A stretch of 53,251 bases of DNA from Streptomyces sp. ISL-12 (GCF_018614415.1 NZ_JAGGOO010000102.1:1-53251), one strand, 5' to 3'; numbered from the stretch's first letter, positions 17,073 through 25,402 are shown. Program-made: numbers and translations. The notes: generated by a model from the letters alone, not told the origin.

Positions 17073-17702
17073 CTAATTCGCGGCTGCCGGAATGAGATCG
17101 GGCCAGCGGACGGCCTCCAGCGCGCGGCGGTGCGAGTCGGGCACGGGCACCGTCGGGTAGCCGAGCCAGTCGAGCCCCATCGCGGCGAGGATCGTGGCGT
17201 CCGCCTGGTCGTAGCGGCCCGGCCCTTCGCACGGGACGCCGTACCGCTCGACGGCCACCGAGCGCACCATGCCCTTCGCGATCCGGGCCCGGTCCTTGCG
17301 CGGGAAGTCCTGGGCCGGGTTGGCCCGGCCGGTCGCGTAGATCGTGCGCCCGTGCGGGGTCACCACGGCGTAGGGGATGCGGTGGCGCCACAGGTACTGC
17401 GTAACCAGCCACCACAGCCCGGCCAGCTCGTGGTGCCCGGCCTGCCCGCCCTGGGCGTAGGCGGCGCCCTCGACGACCACCAGGTCCGCGCCGTCCTTCA
17501 CGCTCAGCGCAACGGCCGCGAGCAGCCAGTCCAGCCGCTCGTGGCTGCGGCGGCGGCCGGGCCGGTAGGCGCGTGCCCAGTCTGTCCCCGCGATGCCGGT
17601 CGAGGTCAGCGACAGGTCGAGACCGAGGACGCACGGCTGCCACTCCCCCTTCTCCTGCACGCTGGGCAGGGTCACCGGGGCGCTCTGGGGCTCGGCGGTC
17701 AC
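17073..17702 (-). CDS. RuvC-like Holliday-junction resolvase
   Basis: 209 residues with an RNase H-like fold signature: LGLDLSLTSTGIAG (catalytic D29), LVVVEGAAYA (E78) and a C-terminal YDQADATILAAMGLDWLG (D165 and D168). This is the RuvC four-acid arrangement. Phage RuvC-like enzymes resolve branched replication or recombination intermediates. GTG 17702 overlaps the upstream stop by GTGA. It would act with RecT/Bet and the Cas4-like nuclease of the same element. Confidence 0.85.
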   Translation of the reverse strand: MTAEPQSAPVTLPSVQEKGEWQPCVLGLDLSLTSTGIAGTDWARAYRPGRRRSHERLDWLLAAVALSVKDGADLVVVEGAAYAQGGQAGHHELAGLWWLVTQYLWRHRIPYAVVTPHGRTIYATGRANPAQDFPRKDRARIAKGMVRSVAVERYGVPCEGPGRYDQADATILAAMGLDWLGYPTVPVPDSHRRALEAVRWPDLIPAAAN

Positions 17703-18526
17703 GCGGCACCTCCCGCTCGCCTGATGACCTCGGCCATCGACAGCTCCCGCCGGAACGGGACGCCCAGCTCCTCTTCCAGGTCGGCGTACTCGCGCGCCAG
17801 CTCGGGCCGGAGCCCGGCCGCGCACGTCAGGTCCGGGGCGGAGGCCAGGACGCACAGGCTGCACGAGAGCCGGGACATGCCGGCGTCGTACGCCCAGTGG
17901 TAGGGCAGACCGCGGTCCCGGATGCGCTGCCACACCTCGGCGGTGCTCCAGCGCAGCACCGGGTACCACTGGGTCACGGTGCGGCGCCCGCTGCTGGCCC
18001 GGTGGTCGATCTCGACGGCGGGCCGCCGGGCGCGGGCACGGGACTCCTCCGCCCGGAATCCCATGACGTGCACGATCCGCGCCGGGCGGCCGAAGATGCC
18101 GAGGGCGTTGACCTGCTCGGTCATGAACCGGTGCGCCACGCCCCTCTTCTCCGAGGTGCAGAACCGGGTCATGAGGTGCGGAAACTGGCCGCGCGCCCGG
18201 ATGCGGTGGAACAGGGACGGCCACTTCGTCATGCGCCGGACCTCGAAGGGAAGTCCGTAGTGGGCGGCCTGGCGGCGCGCCAGGTCCACGGTGCCGGGCC
18301 ACTCCACGCTGTGGCCGCGCGGAGTGGTTCCGAGATCGATGTGCAGGACCACCATGCGGTCGCGGACTCCGGCCTCGTCGCCCAGGCGTACGGCCTCATC
18401 CATGGCCACGATGCTGTCCTTGCCGCCGCTGTTGCTGATGACGATGCGGTCGGCGGCGGACAGGTCGGGCACCGGCTCGGGGCCGTGCACGGCGCGGGCG
18501 CTGACCAGTTCTATCTGGCCGCTCAC
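17699..18526 (-). CDS. PAPS reductase-family protein
   Basis: 275 residues. The PP-loop is clear (VISNSGGKDSIVAMDEAVRLG), as is the later region of phage PAPS reductase/DndC-like proteins (LMTRFCTSEKRG, VMGFRAEESRARARR, WSTAEVWQRIRDRGLPYHWAYDAGMSRLSCSLCVL). The Cys set could hold an Fe-S cluster. Members in phages are thought to act in nucleic-acid or cofactor modification rather than sulfate assimilation. Start GTG 18526 is in a GTGA overlap, coupling it to both neighbours. The true substrate is unknown. Confidence 0.85.
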   Translation of the reverse strand: MSGQIELVSARAVHGPEPVPDLSAADRIVISNSGGKDSIVAMDEAVRLGDEAGVRDRMVVLHIDLGTTPRGHSVEWPGTVDLARRQAAHYGLPFEVRRMTKWPSLFHRIRARGQFPHLMTRFCTSEKRGVAHRFMTEQVNALGIFGRPARIVHVMGFRAEESRARARRPAVEIDHRASSGRRTVTQWYPVLRWSTAEVWQRIRDRGLPYHWAYDAGMSRLSCSLCVLASAPDLTCAAGLRPELAREYADLEEELGVPFRRELSMAEVIRRAGGAA

Positions 18527-19020
18527 CGCTGGCCTTCCCCGGTCGCGGAAAGGTGCTTGCTGATCAGGCGCTCTGCCTCGGCCATGGCCGGTCCCTTGTG
18601 GCGGTCGACCCACTCGCCGTCGTAGCTGCCGACCGGCCCCCACAGGTACCAGCCGGTGTCGTGGTAGCCGTCCTTCGGGTTCCTGCGGCGGTGGCCCAGC
18701 TCCCACCAGCCGTCGCGCCAGCGCAACAGGCGCTTCGCGGCCGGGTCTGGTACCCAGCCGGCCCGCTCGGCCAGGGTCTGGAGACGTGCCACGTCGGTGC
18801 GCAGCATCGCCGCTTCGGCGGCGGCGTCCAGGTCACGCGGGGCGGGGCGCTCGCCGCCCGTCTGGTGCGCGGGCGAGGCGGGGTAAAGGCCGAGCCTTCG
18901 TACGGCGTCGTCCCTCTGGCGCGCGACGCGCCGCAGCAGACCGGCCGCGCCGACTATGCCCCGCTCCTCCAGCCACTTCGCGGTGGCGTCGATCTCGACG
19001 CCCACGGAACGGTCGTTCAT
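18523..19020 (-). CDS. Hypothetical phage protein
   Basis: 165 residues. ATG 19020 has AAGGAG 7 bases upstream. N-terminal helix (TAKWLEERGIVGAAGLLRRVARQRDDAVRRLGL), Ala-rich linker, then a Trp-rich segment (LLRWRDGWWELGHRRRNPKDGYHDTGWYLWGPVG) that could be a small beta domain. No family recognised. It heads a four-gene coupled set that includes the PAPS-reductase-like and RuvC-like genes. Confidence 0.65.
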   Translation of the reverse strand: MNDRSVGVEIDATAKWLEERGIVGAAGLLRRVARQRDDAVRRLGLYPASPAHQTGGERPAPRDLDAAAEAAMLRTDVARLQTLAERAGWVPDPAAKRLLRWRDGWWELGHRRRNPKDGYHDTGWYLWGPVGSYDGEWVDRHKGPAMAEAERLISKHLSATGEGQR

Positions 19021-19036
19021 CTCGAACTCCTTCGGC

Positions 19037-19068
19037 GGGGCCGTCCCGGCGCGTGCCGGGACGGCCCC
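19037..19068. terminator. Strong hairpin terminator after the HU locus
   Basis: GGGGCCGTCCCGGC pairs with GCCGGGACGGCCCC, a perfect 14-bp stem, immediately downstream of the original HU stop. Confidence 0.7.
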
Positions 19069-19082
19069 TGGTGTGCAGCGGG

Positions 19083-19427
19083 TTACGGGCGGGCGACCTT
19101 GTGGGTCTTGGGGCGGTCCTTCTGGATGCAGTTGCCGGACTCGGGCATGGCCCGGCGGCCCGCGACGAGGTCCTGGAACCGGACGCCGGGGCGGAACTTC
19201 ACGACCCGGCGCTCGGCGACCTCCACCGGCTCACCGGTCTACGGGTTGCGGGCGGTGCGGGCAGGGCGCACCCGGGGGGTGAGGCTGCCGAATCCGGTGA
19301 CGGAGACGACTTCACCGGCGGCGACGGCGCGGACGATCGCATCGAGCGCGGCCTCCACGGCGTCGGCCGCCTGCGCGCGGTTGCCGGTCGTCTTCGCCAC
19401 GGCCTGGATGAGCTGGGCCTTGTTCAC
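19083..19427 (-). pseudogene. HU-family DNA-binding protein interrupted by an amber codon
   Basis: GTG 19427 starts a typical HU fold (NKAQLIQAVAKTTGNRAQAADAVEAALDAIVRAVAAGE, then VSVTGFGSLTPRVRPARTARNP). TAG at 19239-19241 then stops the frame exactly where HU proteins carry Gln in RNPQTGE. The same frame continues after the stop (TGEPVEVAERRVVKFRPG, then FQDLVAGRR and a Lys/Arg tail) to TAA at 19083. A single CAG-to-TAG change explains it. The truncated 63-residue product lacks the C-terminal body-closing helices. A sequencing error is the alternative. Confidence 0.85.
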
Positions 19428-19566
19428 AGAGGGATTCCATTCAATTCGGCTGGGCCGCAGGAGTCGAGGGCGGGCGCGCCACGCGGCGGGCCACGGGTTC
19501 AGTCCGTAGCCGGGGTCCGAGAGCTGTCCGCACACCGGAGCGCGGGAGCGCACAACATGGTTCATG

Positions 19567-19580
19567 AATGTCACCTATCT
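19567..19580 (-). promoter_or_regulatory. AGATAGGTGACATT element, copy 1
   Basis: Identical 14-mer also at 23994 and 28020. Here it lies just after the sliding-clamp-like stop and 140 bp upstream of the HU start. A phage operator or promoter element is likely. Confidence 0.5.
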
Positions 19581-19584
19581 CGGC

Positions 19585-20394
19585 TCAGTCGGGCAGACGA
19601 ACGAGGAACTTGCCGACCGCGAGCACGTGGGAGATGGGCAGGGCGACGGCCGCGTAGTCGGCCGAGATCAACCACGGCTCCTCGCCGGAGCGGGGCCGGG
19701 CGGGCACGACCCATGCCGTACCCGTCCAGTCCGCGTAGCGCGCCCCGACCTCGAGGAGCTGCCCGGCGAAGAGGAACAGGCGGGTGCGCAGCGACGAGGA
19801 CCATCCCCGACCGGGCTCCGGGCCGTCCCAGCCGTGCGGGGTCTGGAGGCCGAGGAAGTCGGGTCCGGCGGTCACCAAGGTGCCCACCGGTCCCAGGGAG
19901 CGGAACTCGATCGCCTCGCCATTGCCGCCGGCGTTCAGCCACCGGGACAGGTCGTCGGCGCTGAGCTGCACGGGGCGCCCCTGCGCCAGCGGGTGTTCAC
20001 GGGCGTCGAGCACCAGGCGCAGCAGGGACCGCCACGGCAGGCGGCCGACGTGGGGTGCGGCGGGGACGGTGAGCTGGGCGACGCCCTCGGTGAAGCGGAG
20101 CAGCTGATGGCCGCCGCTGGTGACGTGCTCGACGGTGACGGTGTCGGACGACTCCAGCCAGCCGCGCAGCGCGGTGGCGTCGTCGTAGCCGACGGGGGCC
20201 GTCCACACGTCGCCCGCGACGGGGGTGCGGGCGACGGCGAGCGTGCGGTCGCTGCACGCGACGACGTGGAGGTGGCCGGGGGTGCAGTCGAGGATCAGGG
20301 CGTCGAGGTCGCATGCGTCCTCGCCCGCCTGGAAGCGGTGCGGGGCGGCCTGGTCGAGGATGGCCGCCAGGTCGCGGGCCTTGACGGTGAACAT
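19585..20394 (-). CDS. DNA polymerase III beta-clamp-like protein
   Basis: 269 residues, shorter than bacterial DnaN (~370). The first 80 residues follow the clamp pattern (MFTVKARDLAAILDQAAPH, then LDALILDCTPGHLHVVACSDRTLAVARTPVAG), and the spacing of beta-alpha-beta units is clamp-like. The C-terminus (YAAVALPISHVLAVGKFLVRLPD) resembles the end of a clamp domain. A phage clamp would tether the replicase or nucleases. The start ATG 20394 is preceded by GGAGACC. Family call rests on fold pattern only, so I am moderately sure. Confidence 0.6.
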   Translation of the reverse strand: MFTVKARDLAAILDQAAPHRFQAGEDACDLDALILDCTPGHLHVVACSDRTLAVARTPVAGDVWTAPVGYDDATALRGWLESSDTVTVEHVTSGGHQLLRFTEGVAQLTVPAAPHVGRLPWRSLLRLVLDAREHPLAQGRPVQLSADDLSRWLNAGGNGEAIEFRSLGPVGTLVTAGPDFLGLQTPHGWDGPEPGRGWSSSLRTRLFLFAGQLLEVGARYADWTGTAWVVPARPRSGEEPWLISADYAAVALPISHVLAVGKFLVRLPD

Positions 20395-20427
20395 GGTGGG
20401 TCTCCGCAGGAGTTGTAGGGGTGATGA

Positions 20428-20838
20428 TCAGGAGCCGTAGGCGCGTTTGCGGGCCCGGCGGGCCTGCTGGGCGAGCCGTCCGGCCTCCAGGCACAGGGAG
20501 CACGCGCGCTCCCCGCGCCGGTTGTGGGCACGGGCACCGGCTTCGGTGCCGTGGGTGATCGGGCGTCGGCCGCGCTCGCGTAGTTCGGCGGGCTGAGCGC
20601 CCTCGCAGGTCGCGAGGACCTGCCCGTTGTGCCAGAGCCGTCCGCCGCACACGCCGTCGAACAGGCTCGTGCTCGGCATGACCAGGTCGATGCACTGCGA
20701 CCGGAACGGGCAGCCCTGGCAGGCCGCGAGGAGGGAGAGGACCAGCGGCTCCGTCGGGGCTTCGGCCGCCGTCTCCTCGGACGTGAAGCGGGTGTCCCCG
20801 GCGCAGGGGGCCTCACCGACCCACCCGTTGCCGCTCAT
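20428..20838 (-). CDS. WhiB-like iron-sulfur transcription factor
   Basis: 136 residues. Cys at 12, 40, 43 and 49 give the WhiB spacing C-X27-C-X2-C-X5-C that binds a [4Fe-4S] cluster. The next motif, normally G[VI]WGG, is here GVCGG (Cys replaces Trp at 64). The C-terminal extension has a HNRRGERACSLC stretch, another possible metal site. Wbl proteins bind region 4 of the major sigma factor; phage Wbl copies can change host transcription. GAGGAGGAG precedes ATG 20838. Confidence 0.85.
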   Translation of the reverse strand: MSGNGWVGEAPCAGDTRFTSEETAAEAPTEPLVLSLLAACQGCPFRSQCIDLVMPSTSLFDGVCGGRLWHNGQVLATCEGAQPAELRERGRRPITHGTEAGARAHNRRGERACSLCLEAGRLAQQARRARKRAYGS

Positions 20839-20857
20839 CTGCTCCTCCTCCCGTGCG

Positions 20858-21583
20858 CTAGGCGGTTGGCGGCAGCGGCATCAGGCGGACCTGATCGCTG
20901 ACGCTGGAGCCGTACGGGTGGGCGAAGCCGCGCGTGAGCGGCATCAGGTGACGGTCGGCCAGCGGGGGGAGGAGAACGACCTGTGCCACGAGGCGAGTGA
21001 CAGCGTCGTCGCACGGGGCGCTGAGCCGAGGCCGGGCAACGGGGGCGGGGGCGCCACCGTCCGCCTGCTCCTCGATGACCCCGATGACGCGGCCCCCGCC
21101 TGCGCGGCTGTCCACGATGACCGCCGTTGCCGCGGGGTGGTGCCCGCGTATCAGATCCGCCACGCGGGCTGCGCGGTCGGCCGGGGGCAGCTCCAGGAGC
21201 CAGTTGCTGTCGCTGGCGCTGTTGCGTACGACGGTGGCCCAGGCCGGGGAGTCGTACGGCGCCAGCGCGCTCTGCACGTCCAGTTCGATGTCGACGGCGA
21301 TCTCTTCGAGAGGGTGCTCGTCGTCGCCGTTCTCCCACAGCCAGGGGCAGGTCCCAAGGGGGCTGGGCTGCGCGCCGAGCACGCCCGCCAGCTCCAGCGA
21401 CCGCGTCTTGCCGTTGTAGTCGAAGGTGACATAGACGGCCTCGGGGCACAGCGCGCGGATCCTCGCGCTGATGTGGTCCAGGACAGCCAGGCAGTACGCC
21501 TTCTCGAAACGGCGCCGCTCGGCGTCCAACTCCTCGCGCTGCTGGGCGAGGACGGCTAGCTGATCGCATACGGCAGGGGTCAT
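20858..21583 (-). CDS. Hypothetical phage protein
   Basis: 241 residues. ATG 21583 has AAGGAGAG 9 bases upstream. It begins with a coiled coil (QLAVLAQQREELDAERRRFEKAYCLAVLDHISARI), followed by a domain of mixed strands (AVYVTFDYNGKTRSLELAGVLG) and a Pro-rich end. No family recognised. It lies between the cytosine methyltransferase and WhiB-like genes. Confidence 0.65.
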   Translation of the reverse strand: MTPAVCDQLAVLAQQREELDAERRRFEKAYCLAVLDHISARIRALCPEAVYVTFDYNGKTRSLELAGVLGAQPSPLGTCPWLWENGDDEHPLEEIAVDIELDVQSALAPYDSPAWATVVRNSASDSNWLLELPPADRAARVADLIRGHHPAATAVIVDSRAGGGRVIGVIEEQADGGAPAPVARPRLSAPCDDAVTRLVAQVVLLPPLADRHLMPLTRGFAHPYGSSVSDQVRLMPLPPTA

Positions 21584-21611
21584 GACGGTGCTCTCCTTCT
21601 TCTACAGGGGG

Positions 21612-23102
21612 TCAGGCGAGGACGGGCTTGAGGCGTTCACCGATCCAGCGGGCGACGTTGACCGACACGGCGTTGCCGGCCTGCTGGGTCTGGGCGGCCT
21701 TGGTGCCGACGACCTCGTACGTCTCGGGGAACCGCTGGGCCGATAGCTGCTCGCGGGGCTGCAACATGCGGAAGTAGCAGTCCTCGATGGCGGGCGCGGT
21801 CCGCACGATGGCCGCCGAGTCGCGGGTCGACAGGGTGTGCAGCGGCTCGCCCGCGGTCTTCGGCGCGGCTTTGCGGTACGGGATCACCAACGTGTTGCGG
21901 ACGCGGGTGCGAACGTTGCCGTCGGGGACGACCAGGCCGTGGTGGCGGGCCGTGGCGATGGTGCTCAGCGGGGCGTCGATCGGCGCGGCGTCGCAGTTGT
22001 TGCGGAACTCGACGATGAACGGGTCCACCGTGACGAGGGCTTCGCTCTCGCGGGTGGTGCGGGTGCGCATGGGCTCCTCGATGGGCGAGGCCGTGTCGTT
22101 CCACGAGCCGCCCACGGGCACCAGCAGGGCCTCACCGAGCTTGGCCGTGCGGGTGGGCAGCGGCCGGGTGCGCGGGGCGAACGCGCGGTCGGTGCCGTCC
22201 TTGCCGTGCGTGAGGGTGACGACGGACGGCTCGTAGGGGAACTTCGCCAGTCCGGCCGCGATGCGGCGCATGGTGTTCGGCACCAGCGGGCGGGCGCGGT
22301 CCCCGATGCGCTGGCCGATGTCGTCCCACATGATCACGTCGGAGGCGGGCCGGACGTACGGCTCCACCAGCGCGTGGCCACAGCGGCTGTTCGGGCAGCG
22401 GTAGTCGTACTGCTGCTGGTACTTGCCGACCTTCACCCGCGGGTCGCGCCAGCTCTGGCGCGCCTTGACGTCCCGCCCGCACTCGAAGCAGTACGCCAGT
22501 GGACGGGGGGCGAGGTCGGGTCGGCGGATCCCGGTGAGGGTGAAGACCAGGTACACGCGGTCGCGCCACTGCGGGGCGTTCGGATTGGTCTCCGACCCGA
22601 TGTGCGCGGAGGACACGGAGACGATCTGGACGCGGTAGCCGAGCTTCTTCATGGCGCGGATCCACTCGGGGAACAGCAGCCAGTCGGTGATGAACTCGAC
22701 GACGTTCTCCACGACGACGCACGAGAACCGCTTCGCCTCGGCAGCGCGCAGCACGCACCAGGCGGTTACCCGGGTCATCTCGAAGGCTTCCGGGGGCAGT
22801 TCGCGCCACTGCTCCTCTTCCTCGAACAGTGCGTCCTGCGCCGGGTCGGGCCGCTTCTTCCCGCCGGCGGGGCTGACCTCGGTGCAGATGACGCTGGCCC
22901 ACAGCACGAGGGCCTTCGGGAGCCAGCGCATGGGGTAGTTCTGGATGTCGGCGCAGCGCGCCGCCGCATTCGGGTGGTTGAGCCCGAACGTGTCGACGGC
23001 GGTCTGCCAGTGGTTGATGCCGAGGATGGGGTCGTAACCGGCTTTCAACAGGCCGGTGGCATCTCCGCCCGCTCCGCAGAGCAGGTGGATGGATCGGGGC
23101 AC
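21612..23102 (-). CDS. C5-cytosine DNA methyltransferase, phage type
   Basis: 496 residues. Motif I is LLCGAGGDATGL (7-18), motif VI VVENVVEF (E132), motif VIII QWRDR (178-182) and motif X QQAGNAVSVNVARWI. Motif IV lacks the usual PCQ; the candidate nucleophile is C73 in SVICTEVS, matching the SPECT-type sequence of some phage enzymes. A zinc-ribbon insert (C205, C208, C236, C241) precedes the target-recognition region. Expected role: methylating phage DNA against host restriction. GTG 23102 is preceded by CTCTTGGAGA (23121-23112), with GGAG 10 bases away. Confidence 0.9.
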   Translation of the reverse strand: MPRSIHLLCGAGGDATGLLKAGYDPILGINHWQTAVDTFGLNHPNAAARCADIQNYPMRWLPKALVLWASVICTEVSPAGGKKRPDPAQDALFEEEEQWRELPPEAFEMTRVTAWCVLRAAEAKRFSCVVVENVVEFITDWLLFPEWIRAMKKLGYRVQIVSVSSAHIGSETNPNAPQWRDRVYLVFTLTGIRRPDLAPRPLAYCFECGRDVKARQSWRDPRVKVGKYQQQYDYRCPNSRCGHALVEPYVRPASDVIMWDDIGQRIGDRARPLVPNTMRRIAAGLAKFPYEPSVVTLTHGKDGTDRAFAPRTRPLPTRTAKLGEALLVPVGGSWNDTASPIEEPMRTRTTRESEALVTVDPFIVEFRNNCDAAPIDAPLSTIATARHHGLVVPDGNVRTRVRNTLVIPYRKAAPKTAGEPLHTLSTRDSAAIVRTAPAIEDCYFRMLQPREQLSAQRFPETYEVVGTKAAQTQQAGNAVSVNVARWIGERLKPVLA

Positions 23103-23159
23103 GGTCTTAGGTCTCCAAGAGGCGGGGCCGCCCGGCCCGGCTGGGCCGGGCGACCGTGG

Positions 23160-23267
23160 TCAGGACTCGTCGGAGGCGCGTAACGCGCGGTGGTGGCGGC
23201 TGTCCTCGATGCCGAGGGCGGTGAACCCCAGCAAGCCGAGGGCGCACACGATCAGCAGCCAGATCAC
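23160..23267 (-). CDS. Possible 35-residue single-pass membrane peptide
   Basis: GTG 23267 opens a short frame with one hydrophobic helix (IWLLIVCALGLLGFTAL) followed by a charged tail. It begins at a GC-rich hairpin (23273-23292), so a binding site is not clear, which lowers confidence. It fills the gap between two phage genes. Confidence 0.35.
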   Translation of the reverse strand: MIWLLIVCALGLLGFTALGIEDSRHHRALRASDES

Positions 23268-23272
23268 CGGTC

Positions 23273-23292
23273 CGCGCCCCCGGAGGGGCGCG
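23273..23292. terminator. Hairpin
   Basis: CGCGCCCC pairs with GGGGCGCG around a CGGA loop, 18 bp downstream of the gene ending at 23310. Confidence 0.55.
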
Positions 23293-23309
23293 GTGCGCGG
23301 CGCGGCCGG

Positions 23310-23933
23310 TCAGTCATCGCTGCGGGTGACGCGGACGGTCGTGATGTGTCCGGCGGACTCGAACAGCGCCAGCGGGTAGCCGTCCGCCTGGGCCCGCTGC
23401 CAGACGCGGCGGTAGCCCTCGTGGTCGGTGAGCCGCTGGGACCACTCCGAGAAGCGGGCGATGGCGGTGGCCGCACCCTCGATCCCGGCGGTCTGGTTGT
23501 GGCTCGCGCCGTACGGCGCGGTGTGCGTGGCCGAGACGATCAGCCGGGGTGCGCGGCGGGGAACGTCGAGGCCGTCGATGCGGGCCAGCAGCGGGATCAG
23601 GCTGTTGCGGTGGTGGCGCTGGGGGCCGTTGGGGGTGGAGTCGTACAGGACGGTGTGCTTGCTCGGGTCCTGCACATCCCGACGGACGGCCGTCCAGCCG
23701 TTCACCTCAGCGGCGTCGGCGGGCAGGCTGTGCTCGGAGGCGATGATCAGCTCCGTGCCGTCCCGCAGGTCGGCACGGACGAAGAACTCGCCTCCTCCGG
23801 CGGTCTCGATGTCGGTGACCCAACCCGCGTAGCGCAGCGGGGTGATGACGTGGCTGTAGCGGTGGAAGAGCCGCTGCCACAGCGGGTCGGTGGTGCGGTT
23901 GTGGTCGGGCAGAGCCGCGATGGTGGTGGTCAT
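23310..23933 (-). CDS. Hypothetical phage protein
   Basis: 207 residues. ATG 23933 has CTCTTGGAGA (23950-23941) with GGAG 8 bases from the start. The sequence reads as a mixed alpha/beta protein (GEFFVRADLRDGTELIIASEHSLP, then HTVLYDSTPNGPQRHHRNSLIPLLARI and GYRRVWQRAQADGYPLALFESAGHI). No family recognised. It follows an AGATAGGTGACATT element and precedes the methyltransferase. Confidence 0.65.
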   Translation of the reverse strand: MTTTIAALPDHNRTTDPLWQRLFHRYSHVITPLRYAGWVTDIETAGGGEFFVRADLRDGTELIIASEHSLPADAAEVNGWTAVRRDVQDPSKHTVLYDSTPNGPQRHHRNSLIPLLARIDGLDVPRRAPRLIVSATHTAPYGASHNQTAGIEGAATAIARFSEWSQRLTDHEGYRRVWQRAQADGYPLALFESAGHITTVRVTRSDD

Positions 23934-23959
23934 GTGCTGGTCTCCAAGAGGGTGTGCAC

Positions 23960-23986
23960 GGCGGGCGCACAGAAAGCACGCCCGCC
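23960..23986. terminator. Hairpin upstream of the 23.3-kb gene
   Basis: GGCGGGCG pairs with CGCCCGCC around an 11-base loop, between the regulatory element at 23994 and the SD-like repeat at 23941. It could be a terminator or an attenuator. Confidence 0.5.
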
Positions 23987-23993
23987 GCTGAAA

Positions 23994-24007
23994 AATGTCA
24001 CCTATCT
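23994..24007 (-). promoter_or_regulatory. AGATAGGTGACATT element, copy 2
   Basis: Identical to the copies at 19567 and 28020; sits between two genes, upstream of the gene starting at 23933. Confidence 0.5.
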
Positions 24008-24022
24008 CAGGTGAAGCGGATG

Positions 24023-24301
24023 TCAGATGGTGGGCAGTTCACTGCGGGCGAGGATCTGCACCGACCACATCCGGCCGCCGCGGGTGACGACGCAGCCGAT
24101 CGCGCGCCCCTCGTGGGGCAGGACGAAGCCGCTGCCGCCTTCCTCGTTGCTCAGGTCGCTGACGAGCTCGCGGACGCCGTGTTCGGCGCACTCGGCCGAG
24201 CAGTAGAGGTGGTCGCCGAGGCGCGGTGCGACCGGTGAGCCGTGGATCACTTCGGCGACCACGACGTAGACGTCGGGGGTCGGGGTGAGCGTGTCGGTCA
24301 A
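24023..24301 (-). CDS. Small phage protein with CX3C motif
   Basis: 92 residues from TTG 24301, which has CTCTTGGAGA (24316-24307) with GGAG 6 bases upstream, exactly as in neighbouring phage genes. An in-frame ATG at 24346, ideally placed for leaderless translation from the promoter at 24353, would add 15 residues. The core reads VYVVVAEVIHGSPVAPRLGD with YCSAECAEHG, a possible metal site. Function unknown. Confidence 0.6.
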   Translation of the reverse strand: MTDTLTPTPDVYVVVAEVIHGSPVAPRLGDHLYCSAECAEHGVRELVSDLSNEEGGSGFVLPHEGRAIGCVVTRGGRMWSVQILARSELPTI

Positions 24302-24352
24302 GGTGGTCTCCAAGAGGTCGGTGAGTTCGGTGGGTTCCGAACTCATGCTTAT

Positions 24353-24380
24353 ATCTTAATGGCGTACACCGAGGCGTCAA
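24353..24380 (-). promoter_or_regulatory. Promoter of the TAAGATATAAG family, copy 2
   Basis: TTGACG (24380-24375), a 16-bp spacer and TAAGAT (24358-24353) on the minus strand, in the repeated context GCCATTAAGATATAAGC. The predicted start of transcription falls on or near the ATG at 24346. Confidence 0.7.
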
Positions 24381-25318
24381 TGTTGCCGATCTCGTGAATG
24401 CCCCTGTCTCTGCCGGGAGTTGGCGCCCTTCTCGCGGCCCATTCGTGCCAGCTCTCGCACCCGTTGGCGGGCCATCTCCAGAGCTTGCGGGTCCGTTGCC
24501 GCAACGCGCCGCTCCTGCTCGGCGAAGAACTGCCGTAGCCAGTCCTGCTGCTGGCGGTGCTCGCGGTCGGCCGCTTCGCGCCGCGCCTGCTCCCTCCCGG
24601 CACGTGGGTTCGTTCCGCACCCGCGACAGTTCGACACCGGCTCGGCGTGCTTCGGGCAACCCGCCCGCTGCGGCTCTCCGCGCTCCGCCTCCGGCTCCCC
24701 TGCAGCGTCAGCCGTGGGGGTAGGGGGGTGAGGAAGAGAAGAGGAAGAAGAAGGAAGAGAAGGGGTTTCCCCAGGGGAACCCGCCCGGTTTCCCGAGGGC
24801 AACCCACTGGGTTCCCCCAGGGCAACCCTGCCCGGAGCGTCATCAGGGTTCCCCTGGGGCAACCCTGGCTCCGAAGCGGCCTCGGCGGCGGCCCGTGCCT
24901 CTTCCCGTGCGGCGACATCCTGTTGTGTCCGGGCCGCCGACGACGGCTTGCGGCGCGCGGTCTTGCGGGCCAGCCGGGGGTTGGTCGGGGCACGCTGCGC
25001 CGTCCGGCGCCGCTCGATCAACTCCTCCGTCGACGGGATGGGAGGCACGCCGTGCGGGAACACCCGGTACTCGGCGCGGCGGCCGACACGTCCGATCGTG
25101 ACCCGCTCGACCAGGCCGAGGCCGACGAGCTGGGTCACCACCGTGATGACCTGCTTCTCCCCTACGCCGGCCCAGGCCATCATCCGCTCCAGGCCCGGCC
25201 GGGCCAGCCGGGTCTGGTCGTCGGCCGAGTCCGCGATCTTCATGAGGACGAGCTTCTGCGTGGTGTTGATCACTTCCTTCGGCAGGTAGGCGGCCACCAC
25301 CATCAATTGGATGCTCAC
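24377..25318 (-). CDS. Winged-helix DNA-binding protein, possible replication protein
   Basis: 313 residues. N-terminal winged helix (TQKLVLMKIADSADDQTRLARPGLERMMAWAGVGEKQVITVVTQLVGLGLVERVTIGRVGRRAEYRVF), like helix-turn-helix proteins near phage replication genes. Then a long disordered region with repeated GxPxGN units, a possible zinc site (CPKHAEPVSNCRGC) and a charged C-terminal helix. GTG 25318 is preferred over 25324 because GGAG lies 8 bases upstream. Likely a phage replication initiator or regulator. Confidence 0.72.
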   Translation of the reverse strand: MSIQLMVVAAYLPKEVINTTQKLVLMKIADSADDQTRLARPGLERMMAWAGVGEKQVITVVTQLVGLGLVERVTIGRVGRRAEYRVFPHGVPPIPSTEELIERRRTAQRAPTNPRLARKTARRKPSSAARTQQDVAAREEARAAAEAASEPGLPQGNPDDAPGRVALGEPSGLPSGNRAGSPGETPSLPSSSSSLPHPPTPTADAAGEPEAERGEPQRAGCPKHAEPVSNCRGCGTNPRAGREQARREAADREHRQQQDWLRQFFAEQERRVAATDPQALEMARQRVRELARMGREKGANSRQRQGHSRDRQH

Positions 25319-25402
25319 CGGCACCTCTCCGTGTTCCGTCTGGCCCCGCCCCGCGGGGGCGAGGACGGAGCACGCCGGCTCCGCCCCCGCCGTGTGGCGC
25401 GA

